Below, piece by piece: positions 1 through 7,942 of a stretch of DNA of 64,000 nt. How positions within the stretch are numbered: the stretch's first letter is position 1; every line of letters starts with the position of its first letter. The notes beneath the pieces were generated by a model. That model was not told the origin of the DNA. It did not search any database and saw only the letters and a program-made list of their open reading frames with translations. The stretch is from an uncultured Acidobacteriaceae bacterium (GTDB lineage: Bacteria > Acidobacteriota > Terriglobia > Terriglobales > Acidobacteriaceae): contig CAIVDV010000040.1 in NCBI GenBank assembly GCA_903904755.1, forward strand, positions 122,528-186,527. The letters are read 5' to 3'. The position numbers and the translations under genes are program-made.

Positions 1-1
1 G

Positions 2-220
2 CACATCCCCGGCCTTGAGGCCGCCGCTCCCCTCATCATGAACCAGGAGCGCTGGATCGTCCTCATCATCGGCTTCGTCGTCTCCTTCATCGTCGCCCTC
101 GGCGTCGTGGAGTGGTTCCTCAGCTGGGTCCGCAAACACGGCCTCGTCCTCTTCGCCGTCTACCGCATCGCCCTCGCCATCTTCCTCTTCACCGCCGGCA
201 AGCACTTCATCGGCAACTAA
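2..220 (+). CDS. uppP: Undecaprenyl-diphosphatase UppP/BacA, C-terminal fragment
   Basis: The reading frame is open from the window edge, so only the last ~72 residues are present; the ATG used by the ORF track is internal. The fragment holds two hydrophobic helices (RWIVLIIGFVVSFIVALGVV and FAVYRIALAIFLFTAG) separated by a short basic loop (FLSWVRKHGL), with the 'FAVYRI' signature typical of the end of UppP. The family dephosphorylates undecaprenyl pyrophosphate at the inner membrane, recycling the lipid carrier for peptidoglycan. The catalytic motifs lie outside the window, so identity rests on the C-terminal signature only. A strong hairpin with a T-run follows the stop codon. Confidence 0.72.
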   Translation, partial: HIPGLEAAAPLIMNQERWIVLIIGFVVSFIVALGVVEWFLSWVRKHGLVLFAVYRIALAIFLFTAGKHFIGN

Positions 221-253
221 CCCGCCAAATCGGCCGCAACAACTCTCCGCGTG

Positions 254-290
254 CCCCGGTCTGGATTCTCAGACCGGGGATTCCTTTTTT
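254..290 (+). terminator. Rho-independent terminator after uppP, built from a REP-like hairpin
   Basis: A perfect 9-bp stem, CCCCGGTCT/AGACCGGGG with an 8-nt loop, is followed by TTCCTTTTTT. It sits 34 bp after the uppP stop and before ftsK. The hairpin plus its GTGCC lead is nearly identical to the element at about 5.96 kb, which has no T-run. This terminator therefore appears to be a member of a dispersed repeat family that has been put to use. Confidence 0.75.
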
Positions 291-325
291 AGCCCTCCAA
301 TCCCATCTCAAACCAACTCCCCCTC

Positions 326-378
326 CGTCCCCAGTCCCCAGTCCCTGACCCCTGACCCCTTTCCCCTGACCCCTCCCC
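326..378 (+). repeat. Heptamer minisatellite (CCCCTGA-type), copy 1
   Basis: Degenerate tandem units of about 7 bp: CCCAGTC units followed by CCCTGAC and CCCCTGA units. It lies between uppP and ftsK, about 107 bp upstream of the ftsK start, in the same orientation as that gene. It belongs to the window-wide family described in the findings. Confidence 0.7.
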
Positions 379-484
379 CAGGGGTCCATACCAAGGTTCC
401 TCCAACCCCCTTTTCCCCATCCCTCCCCCCCCGCCCCGCCCGATAATGAAACTTGACCCCGGACTCGTTCCGCAGCCGTCACCC

Positions 485-3118
485 ATGAAACCCATCCGCC
501 TCGTCCCATCGCCGACCCGCTTCCGCGCCCTCAACATCTTCCTCGGCGCGATGCTCCTGCTCGGCTCCATCTTCCTCCTTCTCGCCCTCGCCACCTGGAA
601 CCCCGCCGACCCCTCGCTCAACACCGCCACCGCCCCGCTGTTGCCCGCCGCCATCCACAACTGGATCGGCCCCGCCGGCTCCTACTCCGCTGACCTCCTC
701 TTCCAGATCTTCGGCATCACCGCCTTCGCCTTCCCTTTCTGGATCGGCGGCCTCGGCTCGCGCTGGATCAGCTCCCGCACCGGACGCCCCGCCTGGCTCC
801 GGGCCATCGGCATCCTCCTCACCCTCGCCTTCCTCCCTACCCTGCTCACCCTCAACCTCTGGCACTGGCTCTGGCGGCACGCCCTCCCCGTCGGGGGCGG
901 CATCATCGGCCCGCTCTTCTCCGATCTCCTCATCCGCTACCTCAACGTCCGCGGCACCGCCCTGCTCGCCGCCGCCTTCGCCGCCCTCGGCCTCTATCTC
1001 GGCTCCAACTTCAGCTTCCGCACCGCCTGGGAATGGCTCCAGCGCAGCCTCCTCCAGGCCGGCGCACTCGCTGACCGTTACCGCGACTGGGCCGATGCCC
1101 GCGCCGAGCACAAAGCCGAAGCCGCCGCCATCGCCGCCTACTCCCGCGAATCCCGTGGCGAGGAACCCCTCCCCAGCCCCGGCGTCTTCGCACGCCTCTT
1201 CCGCCGCCGACGCGAAGACGAGGACGAATCCGGCATCCCGCCCCTCCCTCCCGCCTCCGCAGCCGCCAATCCCTCCGACCCCACCCGCCCCAGCATATGG
1301 GAACGCCGCTCCGCCACCACCCCCGCCGGTGAAGCCGCACTCGTGCCTCCACCCGCGCCCTCACCACAGCCCAACGTCCCGATATCCGCCCGCCCCGCAG
1401 CCGACAGCCTCGCCCCCCACCCCAGCTCCGTCCCGCCTGCCCCAGCCCCTGCCGCACCCCTGGCACCCATTGCACCCATCCCCCCACCCACCTGGCAGCC
1501 CCTGCCCCCCGCGCCCGCACCTGCCCCGGCCCCCAAACCCGCTCCCCGCCCCGCTGCACAGCGACCGCCTGAGCCGGAGCCCGACCTCGCTATCGCCGAG
1601 CGCGCCGACGCTGACCTCCGCACCACCACCGTTACCGCAAAAAGCGTCCACGGCTTCCGCCTGCCCCCCTCCACCCTCCTCACCCGTGGCGAAGAACCCC
1701 TCGCCATCCGCGAAGACCAACTCCGCGAAGAGGCCCGCACCCTCGTCGAAAAGTGCGCCGAGTTCAAGGTCAACGGTCAGGTCGTCCAAATCAACCCCGG
1801 CCCCATGGTCACCACCTACGAGTTCAAGCCCGACGCCAGCGTCAAATACTCCCGCGTCGCCGGCCTCGGCGATGACCTCTGCCTCGCTATGCGCGCCGAA
1901 TCCATCCTCATCGAGCGCATGGCCGGCAAATCCACCATCGGCATCCAGGTCCCCAACCACGAGCGCGAAACCATCCACCTCCGCGACGTCATCGAGTCGG
2001 AAACCTTCACCAAGGCCAAATCCCGCCTCACCCTCGCCATGGGCAAAGACATCAACGGCCGCATCGTCGTCGCAGACCTCGCCGGCATGCCCCACGTCCT
2101 CATCGCCGGCTCCACCGGCTCCGGCAAATCCGTCGCCATCAACGCCATGATCATGAGCCTCCTCTTCCGCACCACACCGGCTCAGGTCCGCCTCATCCTC
2201 GTTGACCCCAAACGAGTCGAACTCGGCATGTACGAGGGCATCCCCCACCTCTTCACCCCCATCATCACCGAGGCCAAGCTCGCCGCCAACGCCCTCCGCA
2301 ACGCCGTCCGCGAAATGGAGCGCCGCCTCAAGCTCCTCGCCTCCCGCTCCGTCCGCAACATCGACCAGTACAACGCCAAAATCACCGAAAATCCCATCGC
2401 CAACCTCTTCAACGGCGACGACGAAGAGCAGCCCCTCCCCTACATCGTCATCATCATCGACGAGCTCGCCGACCTCATGATGCTCGACCGCGCCAACGTC
2501 GAAGAATCCATCACCCGCCTCGCCCAAATGGCCCGCGCCGTCGGCATCCACCTCATCCTCGCCACCCAGCGGCCCTCCGTCGACGTCATCACCGGCCTCA
2601 TCAAGGCCAACGTCCCCACCCGCATTTCCTTCCGCCTCGCCTCCAAGGTCGACTCCCGCACCATCATCGACGACAACGGCGCAGAATCCCTCCTCGGCCG
2701 CGGCGACATGCTCTTCCGCCCACCCGGCACCAGCCGCCTCGCCCGCCTCCACGCACCCTACGTCTCTGAGACGGAAACCGCCGCCGTCGTCGACTTCTGG
2801 AAAGCCCAGGGCGAAGCCGAGTACGCCGAAGGCTTCCTCGACGCACCCCGCGAAGAACGTAAGGAAATGGAAGGCGACGGCTCCGCCGAAGGCGACAACG
2901 ACGAACTCTTCGACGACGCCGTCCGCCTCGTCTTCGAGTTCGGCAAAGCCTCCACCTCACTCCTCCAGCGCCGCCTCCGCATCGGCTACGGCCGCGCCGC
3001 CCACCTCATCGACCTCATGGAACGCGACGGCCTCGTCGGCCCCGCGGACGGCTCCCGCCCCCGCGAACTCCTCAAATCCCCAGGCTGGCTCCACGAAGTC
3101 CCTCCCGCCGACGACTAA
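485..3118 (+). CDS. ftsK: DNA translocase FtsK/SpoIIIE family
   Basis: An 877-residue protein from the ATG at MKPIRLV; the ORF track's upstream ATG adds 13 residues without a ribosome site. Four hydrophobic segments fill residues ~15-175 (FtsK 4TM domain). A Pro/Ala-rich linker covers ~215-390. The motor domain follows, with Walker A GSTGSGKS near 541 and Walker B IIIDELADL near 655. A C-terminal winged-helix gamma domain spans ~805-870 (DDELFDDAVRLV to GLVGP). The family is a hexameric septal ATPase that pumps chromosomal DNA towards dif and activates XerCD; the gamma domain reads polar motifs (KOPS in E. coli). The length and domain order are normal. It appears to be a single transcription unit. 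Confidence 0.96.
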   Translation: MKPIRLVPSPTRFRALNIFLGAMLLLGSIFLLLALATWNPADPSLNTATAPLLPAAIHNWIGPAGSYSADLLFQIFGITAFAFPFWIGGLGSRWISSRTGRPAWLRAIGILLTLAFLPTLLTLNLWHWLWRHALPVGGGIIGPLFSDLLIRYLNVRGTALLAAAFAALGLYLGSNFSFRTAWEWLQRSLLQAGALADRYRDWADARAEHKAEAAAIAAYSRESRGEEPLPSPGVFARLFRRRREDEDESGIPPLPPASAAANPSDPTRPSIWERRSATTPAGEAALVPPPAPSPQPNVPISARPAADSLAPHPSSVPPAPAPAAPLAPIAPIPPPTWQPLPPAPAPAPAPKPAPRPAAQRPPEPEPDLAIAERADADLRTTTVTAKSVHGFRLPPSTLLTRGEEPLAIREDQLREEARTLVEKCAEFKVNGQVVQINPGPMVTTYEFKPDASVKYSRVAGLGDDLCLAMRAESILIERMAGKSTIGIQVPNHERETIHLRDVIESETFTKAKSRLTLAMGKDINGRIVVADLAGMPHVLIAGSTGSGKSVAINAMIMSLLFRTTPAQVRLILVDPKRVELGMYEGIPHLFTPIITEAKLAANALRNAVREMERRLKLLASRSVRNIDQYNAKITENPIANLFNGDDEEQPLPYIVIIIDELADLMMLDRANVEESITRLAQMARAVGIHLILATQRPSVDVITGLIKANVPTRISFRLASKVDSRTIIDDNGAESLLGRGDMLFRPPGTSRLARLHAPYVSETETAAVVDFWKAQGEAEYAEGFLDAPREERKEMEGDGSAEGDNDELFDDAVRLVFEFGKASTSLLQRRLRIGYGRAAHLIDLMERDGLVGPADGSRPRELLKSPGWLHEVPPADD

Positions 3119-3128
3119 CCACCACCCC

Positions 3129-3145
3129 ATCGAGCGCAGCTCGAT
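3129..3145. repeat. Small palindrome ATCGAGC-GCA-GCTCGAT
   Basis: A perfect 7-bp inverted repeat with a 3-nt loop, 10 bp after the ftsK stop. The same core recurs at about 29.73 kb, with variants at about 10.22 and 31.48 kb. No T-run follows, so it is listed as a dispersed repeat rather than a terminator. Confidence 0.6.
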
Positions 3146-3152
3146 AAATCAG

Positions 3153-3179
3153 ATCCCTGCCCCCTGCCCCCTGACCCCT
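3153..3179 (+). repeat. Heptamer minisatellite, copy 2
   Basis: Tandem CCCTGCC, CCCTGCC, CCCTGAC and CCCTC units directly before the start of the REC-Hpt gene (24 bp away), in the same orientation as the other copies. Confidence 0.65.
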
Positions 3180-3202
3180 CAAAACCGTGGCACAATCATC
3201 CC

Positions 3203-3943
3203 ATGCCCTCCGCGCAAAAACCCGCGCTCCTCCTCATCGACGACGACCCCATCAGCCTCGAAATCCTCTCCATGACGCTGACCATCTACGGGCATGCCGT
3301 ACAAACCGCCTCCTCTGGCGACCAGGCCCTCGCCCTCCTGGCCACCGCACCCCAGACCGGCGCTTTCCTGCCCGACGCTATCCTCATGGACACCCAGATG
3401 CCCGGCCTCTCCGGCGCCGCGCTCGTTCACGCCCTCCGCCAGGCCACCCCCGCCCGCATCCTCGCCATCAGCGGCAGCCCCATCCCCGCCTCCCTCGCCC
3501 AACTCACTGACGGCTTCCTCCTCAAGCCCTTCGACCCCGCCCAGCTCAACGCCGCCCTCAACGCCGCCCCCGCCGCGTCGCCCGCGCCCCCCCAGCCAGA
3601 CCCCGACCCCTTCATCGACCCCGCCACCCTGGCCAAACTCCGTGCCATGATGAAGCCCGCCGCCCTGCGCCAGCTCTTCCAGGCCGTCGCCGACGACCTC
3701 GGCCCTCGTCTCGCCACCCTCCAGGCCGCCATCATCGCCGCCGATCCCGCCGAAATCAGCCGCATCGCACACGCCATCAAAGGCGGTTGCGCCATGGTCG
3801 GCCTCACTCGTATTCGCAATACCGCAGCCGCGCTTGAAGCAGGTGTGCCCCGTGAAACCTGGCTCGCTCATCTCGCCGAATTGCATAACCATTTGCGCGA
3901 GCTCAACGATATCCTTATGATGGAATCCCCCGAACAAATCTAA
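3203..3943 (+). CDS. Response-regulator receiver fused to an Hpt domain
   Basis: 246 residues. The N-terminal REC domain (~7-120) has the acidic pair IDDD near 11-14, the phospho-acceptor Asp near 62 in ILMDTQMPG, and the conserved Lys in LLKPF near 110. After an Ala/Pro-rich linker, a helical Hpt domain (~135-240) carries the phosphohistidine motif AHAIKGG near 190. There is no kinase or output domain, so it probably acts as a phosphorelay intermediate. The next gene, a NarL-type regulator starting 19 bp downstream, is a natural partner. The partner kinase cannot be identified here; the PAS kinase at 17-19 kb is not adjacent. Confidence 0.88.
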   Translation: MPSAQKPALLLIDDDPISLEILSMTLTIYGHAVQTASSGDQALALLATAPQTGAFLPDAILMDTQMPGLSGAALVHALRQATPARILAISGSPIPASLAQLTDGFLLKPFDPAQLNAALNAAPAASPAPPQPDPDPFIDPATLAKLRAMMKPAALRQLFQAVADDLGPRLATLQAAIIAADPAEISRIAHAIKGGCAMVGLTRIRNTAAALEAGVPRETWLAHLAELHNHLRELNDILMMESPEQI

Positions 3944-3962
3944 CTTGTGTCGGGAGTGTAAG

Positions 3963-4664
3963 ATGGAACGTCACACCGAGGATGCCCCCCCAATGGATCG
4001 TACGGACCGCGTTATTAGCATTGTTCTGGCAGATGACCACCCCGTAGTACGCATCGGCGTTCGCAACATGCTTGCGGAAGAAGGTGGATTTTCCGTCGTC
4101 GGAGAAGCCTCAGACGGCGACGAGGCCATCACCCAGACCCTCGAACAGGAACCAGACATCCTCCTGCTCGACCTGGCCATGCCGCGCCTCCCTGGCTTGG
4201 AAGCCATGCGCGCCATCATGAACGGCACCCCCACCGTCAAAATCATCCTCCTCACCTCCACCATCACCACCCAGCAGATTATCGAGGCCCTCCAGATCGG
4301 CGCCCGCGGCATCGTCCTCAAAGACGCCCTCGCAGACCATCTCCAGACCTCCATCCGCACCGTCATGGCCGGCGACTACTGGATCGGCGGCAAACGCGTC
4401 GTCAACCTCGTCAGCGCCCTCCACTCCCTCATGCAGCAGGCCGCCACCCCCCAGAAGAAAACCTACGGCCTCACCCCTCGCGAAATGGAAGTCGTCGGCT
4501 GCATCGTCGAAGGCTGCTCAAACCGCGACATCGCCAAACAGTTCTCCCTCTCCGAAGAAACCGTCAAACGACACCTCTCCAACATCTTCGACAAAACCGG
4601 CGTCTCCACCCGCCTCGAACTCGCTCTATTCGCCATAGCCCACCACTTGGTCGAACCCCAGTAG
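3963..4664 (+). CDS. NarL/FixJ-family two-component response regulator
   Basis: 233 residues. The start was placed at the ATG preceded by GGGAG seven bases upstream; the ORF track begins 18 bp earlier at TTG. The REC domain (~10-125) has LADDH, the phospho-acceptor Asp near 69 in LLLDLAMP, and TS and KD motifs. A LuxR-type HTH (~165-228) begins LTPREMEVVGCIVEG and contains the recognition helix ETVKRHLSNIF. It is a DNA-binding regulator, probably cotranscribed with the REC-Hpt protein just upstream and possibly fed by it. The regulon is unknown. Confidence 0.92.
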   Translation: MERHTEDAPPMDRTDRVISIVLADDHPVVRIGVRNMLAEEGGFSVVGEASDGDEAITQTLEQEPDILLLDLAMPRLPGLEAMRAIMNGTPTVKIILLTSTITTQQIIEALQIGARGIVLKDALADHLQTSIRTVMAGDYWIGGKRVVNLVSALHSLMQQAATPQKKTYGLTPREMEVVGCIVEGCSNRDIAKQFSLSEETVKRHLSNIFDKTGVSTRLELALFAIAHHLVEPQ

Positions 4665-4698
4665 CGCGCGTCTTCACTCGGGCATCCTGCAAAAACTG

Positions 4699-4728
4699 AG
4701 GGGCGGTGGCTCCAAGCCACCGCCTCTC
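4699..4728. terminator. Hairpin between convergent genes
   Basis: A GGCGGTGGC-TCCAA-GCCACCGCC hairpin, extended by a GAG/CTC pair, lies between the converging regulator and DUF3037 genes. The tail CTCTCTTCATCT is only moderately T-rich. It is probably a transcription terminator. Confidence 0.55.
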
Positions 4729-4757
4729 TTCATCTCAACGATTGCTGGCCCCAGCAC

Positions 4758-5141
4758 CTACCCCAGCAACCGCTCCGCCAGCCGCTCCACCAGCCCCTCC
4801 ACCCCGTCACACACCCCCGTATGCACCGGCGAAGGCTGCAAAATCGTACTCCTCGGCGCCGTCAGCCAGTGGAACCGCTCGCTCTCGCTCAACTGCGCAA
4901 TCGGCCCCGCCCCCACATCACCCCGGCACACCCTCTCCAGCGCCCCCAAGTGCTCCCACACCAGCGCCACATCCACATCCGGCCACAGCGCCCGCAGCCG
5001 CGCCTCATCCAGCCGCACCCGCACATCCAGATACCGCTTCTCCCGGCAATACACCACCACCGCCGCGTTGATAAACTCCCCGCGGTCCACCCTCGGCACC
5101 ACCCGCAACACAGCGTAGTCAAATGAGGCGTTCTGCTGCAT
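4758..5141 (-). CDS. DUF3037 family protein
   Basis: 127 residues from the ATG at MQQNASFDYAV; the longer ORF adds an Arg-rich stretch that overlaps more of the upstream gene. The opening motif FDYAVLRVVPRVDRGEFINAAVV and the later Y-C-R-E pattern match DUF3037. The gene overlaps the 3' end of the HipA-like kinase gene by 23 bp, so the two are translationally coupled. This kinase/DUF3037 pairing is a recurrent arrangement of unknown job. The protein has no signal peptide or membrane segment and is presumably cytosolic, possibly a partner or regulator of the kinase. Confidence 0.8.
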   Translation of the reverse strand: MQQNASFDYAVLRVVPRVDRGEFINAAVVVYCREKRYLDVRVRLDEARLRALWPDVDVALVWEHLGALERVCRGDVGAGPIAQLSESERFHWLTAPRSTILQPSPVHTGVCDGVEGLVERLAERLLG

Positions 5142-5916
5142 CCCGCGCCTCCTTCTCAAACTCCCGCGCACCCTCCAGCCGCCGCGTCAGGAACTCCAAA
5201 TACACCCCTCGCTTCTCCTCCGCCGTCCCCTCCGCCGGAATCGCATCCAGCCACTCCTCCGGAACCTCCGCCACAATCCGCGCAAACACCCCGAGCCCCA
5301 GCCGCGCCGTCGCCACCTTCCCAGCCTCAGCAATCCGCCCGGCCTCCGAGCCTGCCACCCGGCTTAGCAGCACATGGTTCTGGATCGCCTCAAACCGCGC
5401 CTCAGCCTTCCCCACCATCCCCGCCCAGTCATGATGCGGATACAGCGCAGCCCCGTGGTCAATCAAATGCAGCTTCCTGTGCCACATCAGCAGGTTCGCA
5501 TTCCTGGCCGTCCGGTCCACGTTCATCACAAACGCATCCAGCCACACCACCAACCCCGCCTCTTCCGCACCCACCTCATCCTTCGCCGCCGGGTCATACG
5601 TCGTCGAACCCGGCAAATAATCCAACCCCAAATTCCTCCCCGCACTCGCCTTCAGCAACTGCCGTATCTCGTAATCCGGATCGTTCCGTCCCAGCGCCGG
5701 GTCCACTTCCGCAAACACTATCTCCGGCACCCGCAACCCCAGCGCCCGTGCAATCTCCCCCGCCACCAGCTCCGCAATCAGCGCCAGCGGACCCTGCCCC
5801 GCCCCGCGAAACTTCACCACATACATCCCCTGGTCGTCCGCCTCCAGAATCGCGGGCAAACTCCCGCCCTCTCTCAGCGGAACCACATACCGGGTTGCTC
5901 TCACCGTGCGCACCAT
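5119..5916 (-). CDS. HipA-like kinase family protein
   Basis: 265 residues; start chosen at MVRTVRATRY because GGGAG lies just upstream. The kinase hallmarks are intact. MYVVKF carries the ATP-binding Lys at about 35. FVMNVDRTARNANLL carries the catalytic Asp at about 134 with the following Asn residues. LIDHG at 152-156 gives the metal-binding Asp. The protein is shorter than E. coli HipA and lacks its N-terminal subdomain, and there is no HipB-like HTH gene beside it; the coupled neighbour is DUF3037. It could be a protein or tRNA-synthetase kinase toxin, but that is inference. Transcription is away from the oxidoreductase gene. Confidence 0.82.
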   Translation of the reverse strand: MVRTVRATRYVVPLREGGSLPAILEADDQGMYVVKFRGAGQGPLALIAELVAGEIARALGLRVPEIVFAEVDPALGRNDPDYEIRQLLKASAGRNLGLDYLPGSTTYDPAAKDEVGAEEAGLVVWLDAFVMNVDRTARNANLLMWHRKLHLIDHGAALYPHHDWAGMVGKAEARFEAIQNHVLLSRVAGSEAGRIAEAGKVATARLGLGVFARIVAEVPEEWLDAIPAEGTAEEKRGVYLEFLTRRLEGAREFEKEARDAAERLI

Positions 5917-5953
5917 ACGCTCCCATTCTAGGGCCTCAACCTCCACGAATCTC

Positions 5954-5990
5954 CGGGTGCCCCCGGTCTGGATTTTCAGACCGGGGACTC
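5954..5990 (+). repeat. REP-like hairpin, GGTCT/AGACC family, copy 2
   Basis: GGGTGCCC followed by the stem CCCCGGTCT/AGACCGGGG with loop GGATTTTC. It matches the uppP terminator element almost base for base but has no T-run, and it lies between divergent genes, where a terminator is not expected. Confidence 0.7.
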
Positions 5991-6051
5991 ACAACGGCGC
6001 CAATGGACTCCATCCTCACCAGTCACTACACTGGCTCTGGGAGCCACACAC

Positions 6052-6966
6052 ATGAACATCGCCTTCCTCGGCCTCGGCAAAATGGGCACACCCATCGCCC
6101 GCAACCTCCTCGCCGCCGGCCACTCCGTCACTCTCTGGAACCGCACGGCCCACCGCGCCCACACCCTCGCCGCCGACTTCCCCACCCTCGCCACCGTCGC
6201 CCCCACCCCCGCCGCAGCAGCAGCCAATCAATCCGCCGTCCTCACCATGCTCATGGACGACGAGGCCCACGAATCCGTCCTCTTCGGCGCAAATGGACAG
6301 GACGGCATCCTCGCCACCCTCCCCCACGGCGCCCTCCACATCTCCCTCTCCACCATCAGCGTCCCCCTCTCCCAGCGCATCGCCGCGGACCACGCCCAGC
6401 GCGACCAGCTCTTCGTCGCCGCCCCCGTCTTCGGCCGCCCCAACGTCGCCGCTCAGGCCCAGCTCTGGATCGCGGCCGCCGGCTCCCCCGCAGCCATAGC
6501 CCTCGCCCGCCCCCTTCTCGATCCCCTCTCCCGAGGCATCACAGTCGTCGGCCCCGAACCCCATCAGGCCCACGCCATCAAGCTCGGCGGCAACCTCATG
6601 ATCACCGCAATGGTCCAGACTCTCTCTGAAGCCTTCGTCTTCGCCCAATCCCAGGGCATCGACCCCGCCATCTTCCTCGAAACCGTCAACTCCGCCCTCT
6701 TCCGCTCGCCCTTTTACGAGGCCTATGGCAACACCCTCCTCCACCCACCCGAGTTCCCCGGCGCAACTGTCGACCTCGGCGCCAAAGACACCCGCCTCGC
6801 CCGCGAAGCAGCCGCCCAATCCGGCATCACCCTCGGCCTCGCCGACTACCTCGCCCACATCCTCTCGACAGCCCAATCCCAGGGCCTGGGCCCCACCGAC
6901 TGGGCCGTCGGCCAATACCGCACCGCCCAACTGTTAGCCACACGCAAGCCGTCCCAGACGGATTAG
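6052..6966 (+). CDS. NAD(P)-dependent beta-hydroxyacid dehydrogenase (3-hydroxyisobutyrate dehydrogenase-like)
   Basis: 304 residues. The N-terminal Rossmann motif is FLGLGKMGTPIARNL (GxGxMG at 7-12). The mid-protein motif HAIKLGGNLM near 174-183 supplies the catalytic Lys of the family. The C-terminal half is all-helical, ending in the usual KDTRLAREAA and GLADY segments. Members oxidise or reduce small beta-hydroxyacids or semialdehydes such as glyoxylate and succinic semialdehyde; the substrate cannot be read from sequence. An SDR gene follows 34 bp later on the same strand, so the two may form one operon. Confidence 0.9.
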   Translation: MNIAFLGLGKMGTPIARNLLAAGHSVTLWNRTAHRAHTLAADFPTLATVAPTPAAAAANQSAVLTMLMDDEAHESVLFGANGQDGILATLPHGALHISLSTISVPLSQRIAADHAQRDQLFVAAPVFGRPNVAAQAQLWIAAAGSPAAIALARPLLDPLSRGITVVGPEPHQAHAIKLGGNLMITAMVQTLSEAFVFAQSQGIDPAIFLETVNSALFRSPFYEAYGNTLLHPPEFPGATVDLGAKDTRLAREAAAQSGITLGLADYLAHILSTAQSQGLGPTDWAVGQYRTAQLLATRKPSQTD

Positions 6967-7000
6967 ACACACCCGTCGGACAGTTCGCTAAACTGTCTCC

Positions 7001-7795
7001 ATGACTCTTCAGGGAAAAACCGTCTTCATCACCGGCGCCAGCGCCGGCATCGGAGAAGCCACCGCCTACGCCTGCGCCGCCCAGGGCGCTCGCCTCCTCC
7101 TCGCCGCACGCCGCCTCGACAAGCTCTCCGCCGTCACCGAAGAGTGCATGCTCCGCGGTGCCGAAGCCGTCCACTGCTTCGCCCTCGACGTCCGCTCCCA
7201 GCCGCAGGTCGCCGCTGCCGTGGAAGGTCTCCCCGCCGACTGGGCCTCTATCGACATCCTCATCAACAACGCCGGCCTCTCCCGCGGACTCAACAAGCTC
7301 TACGAGGGCCTCATCTCTGACTGGGAAGAGATGATCGACACCAACGTCAAGGGCCTCCTCTACGTCACCCGCGCCGTCGTCCCCGGCATGGTCGCCCGCA
7401 ACTCCGGACACATCGTCAACCTCGGCTCCACCGCCGGCGAGGTCACCTACCCCGGCGGAGCCGTCTACTGCGCCACCAAGGCCGCCGAAAAAGCCATCAA
7501 CGACGGCCTCCGCCAGGACCTCCTCGGCACCTCCATCCGCGTCACCTCCGTCGAACCCGGAATGGTCGAAACCGAATTCTCCCGCGTCCGCTTCCACGGC
7601 GACGAAGAACGCGCCGCCAAAGTCTACCAGGGCCTCACCCCCCTCAGCCCCACCGACGTCGCAGACGCCATCCTCTACGCCACCAGCGCCCCCTCCCACG
7701 TCAACGTCGCCCACATCCTCCTCACCTCCATCCACCAGGCCAACTCCCTCCTCTTCCACCGCGAATCCACCGGCACCTCCGGCAACACCCGCTGA
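7001..7795 (+). CDS. SDR-family NAD(P)-dependent oxidoreductase (YdfG-like)
   Basis: 264 residues with the complete classical SDR set: cofactor motif GASAGIGEAT at 11-20, NNAG near 88, Ser in LGSTAG near 143, and the catalytic YCATK near 156-160. The EVTYPGGAVYCATKAA segment and the total length fit YdfG/serine 3-dehydrogenase-type enzymes that act on 3-hydroxy acids. The start ATG is the first in frame. It is probably cotranscribed with the upstream hydroxyacid dehydrogenase, which suggests related small hydroxyacid chemistry. Confidence 0.92.
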   Translation: MTLQGKTVFITGASAGIGEATAYACAAQGARLLLAARRLDKLSAVTEECMLRGAEAVHCFALDVRSQPQVAAAVEGLPADWASIDILINNAGLSRGLNKLYEGLISDWEEMIDTNVKGLLYVTRAVVPGMVARNSGHIVNLGSTAGEVTYPGGAVYCATKAAEKAINDGLRQDLLGTSIRVTSVEPGMVETEFSRVRFHGDEERAAKVYQGLTPLSPTDVADAILYATSAPSHVNVAHILLTSIHQANSLLFHRESTGTSGNTR

Positions 7796-7848
7796 CCCTC
7801 CCGCCCGTAACTCGGCCAGCTCACGCCCTGAAGATTTCTCTGGGGATG

Positions 7849-7880
7849 AAGTCACAAAAAACGATAGTATTGTGTGACTT
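7849..7880. promoter_or_regulatory. Inverted repeat AAGTCACA-N16-TGTGACTT, possible operator
   Basis: Two perfect 8-bp half-sites flank a spacer that contains the -10-like hexamer TAGTAT, about 60 bp before the start of the small membrane protein gene. The layout suits a regulator binding over a promoter. The binding protein is unknown. Confidence 0.5.
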
Positions 7881-7942
7881 GTTCCTCAGAAGTGCTGAAA
7901 GCTCAAAGAATCTTCACCCCTGAGCCACGGGAAGGGATAGCG

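Noticed and set aside
1361-2752. 463-residue ORF antisense to ftsK
   Set aside because: Its Gly/Asp/Glu/Val-rich composition is the mirror of C-ending codons on the other strand; ftsK is unambiguous. The same applies to other long antisense ORFs across the window.
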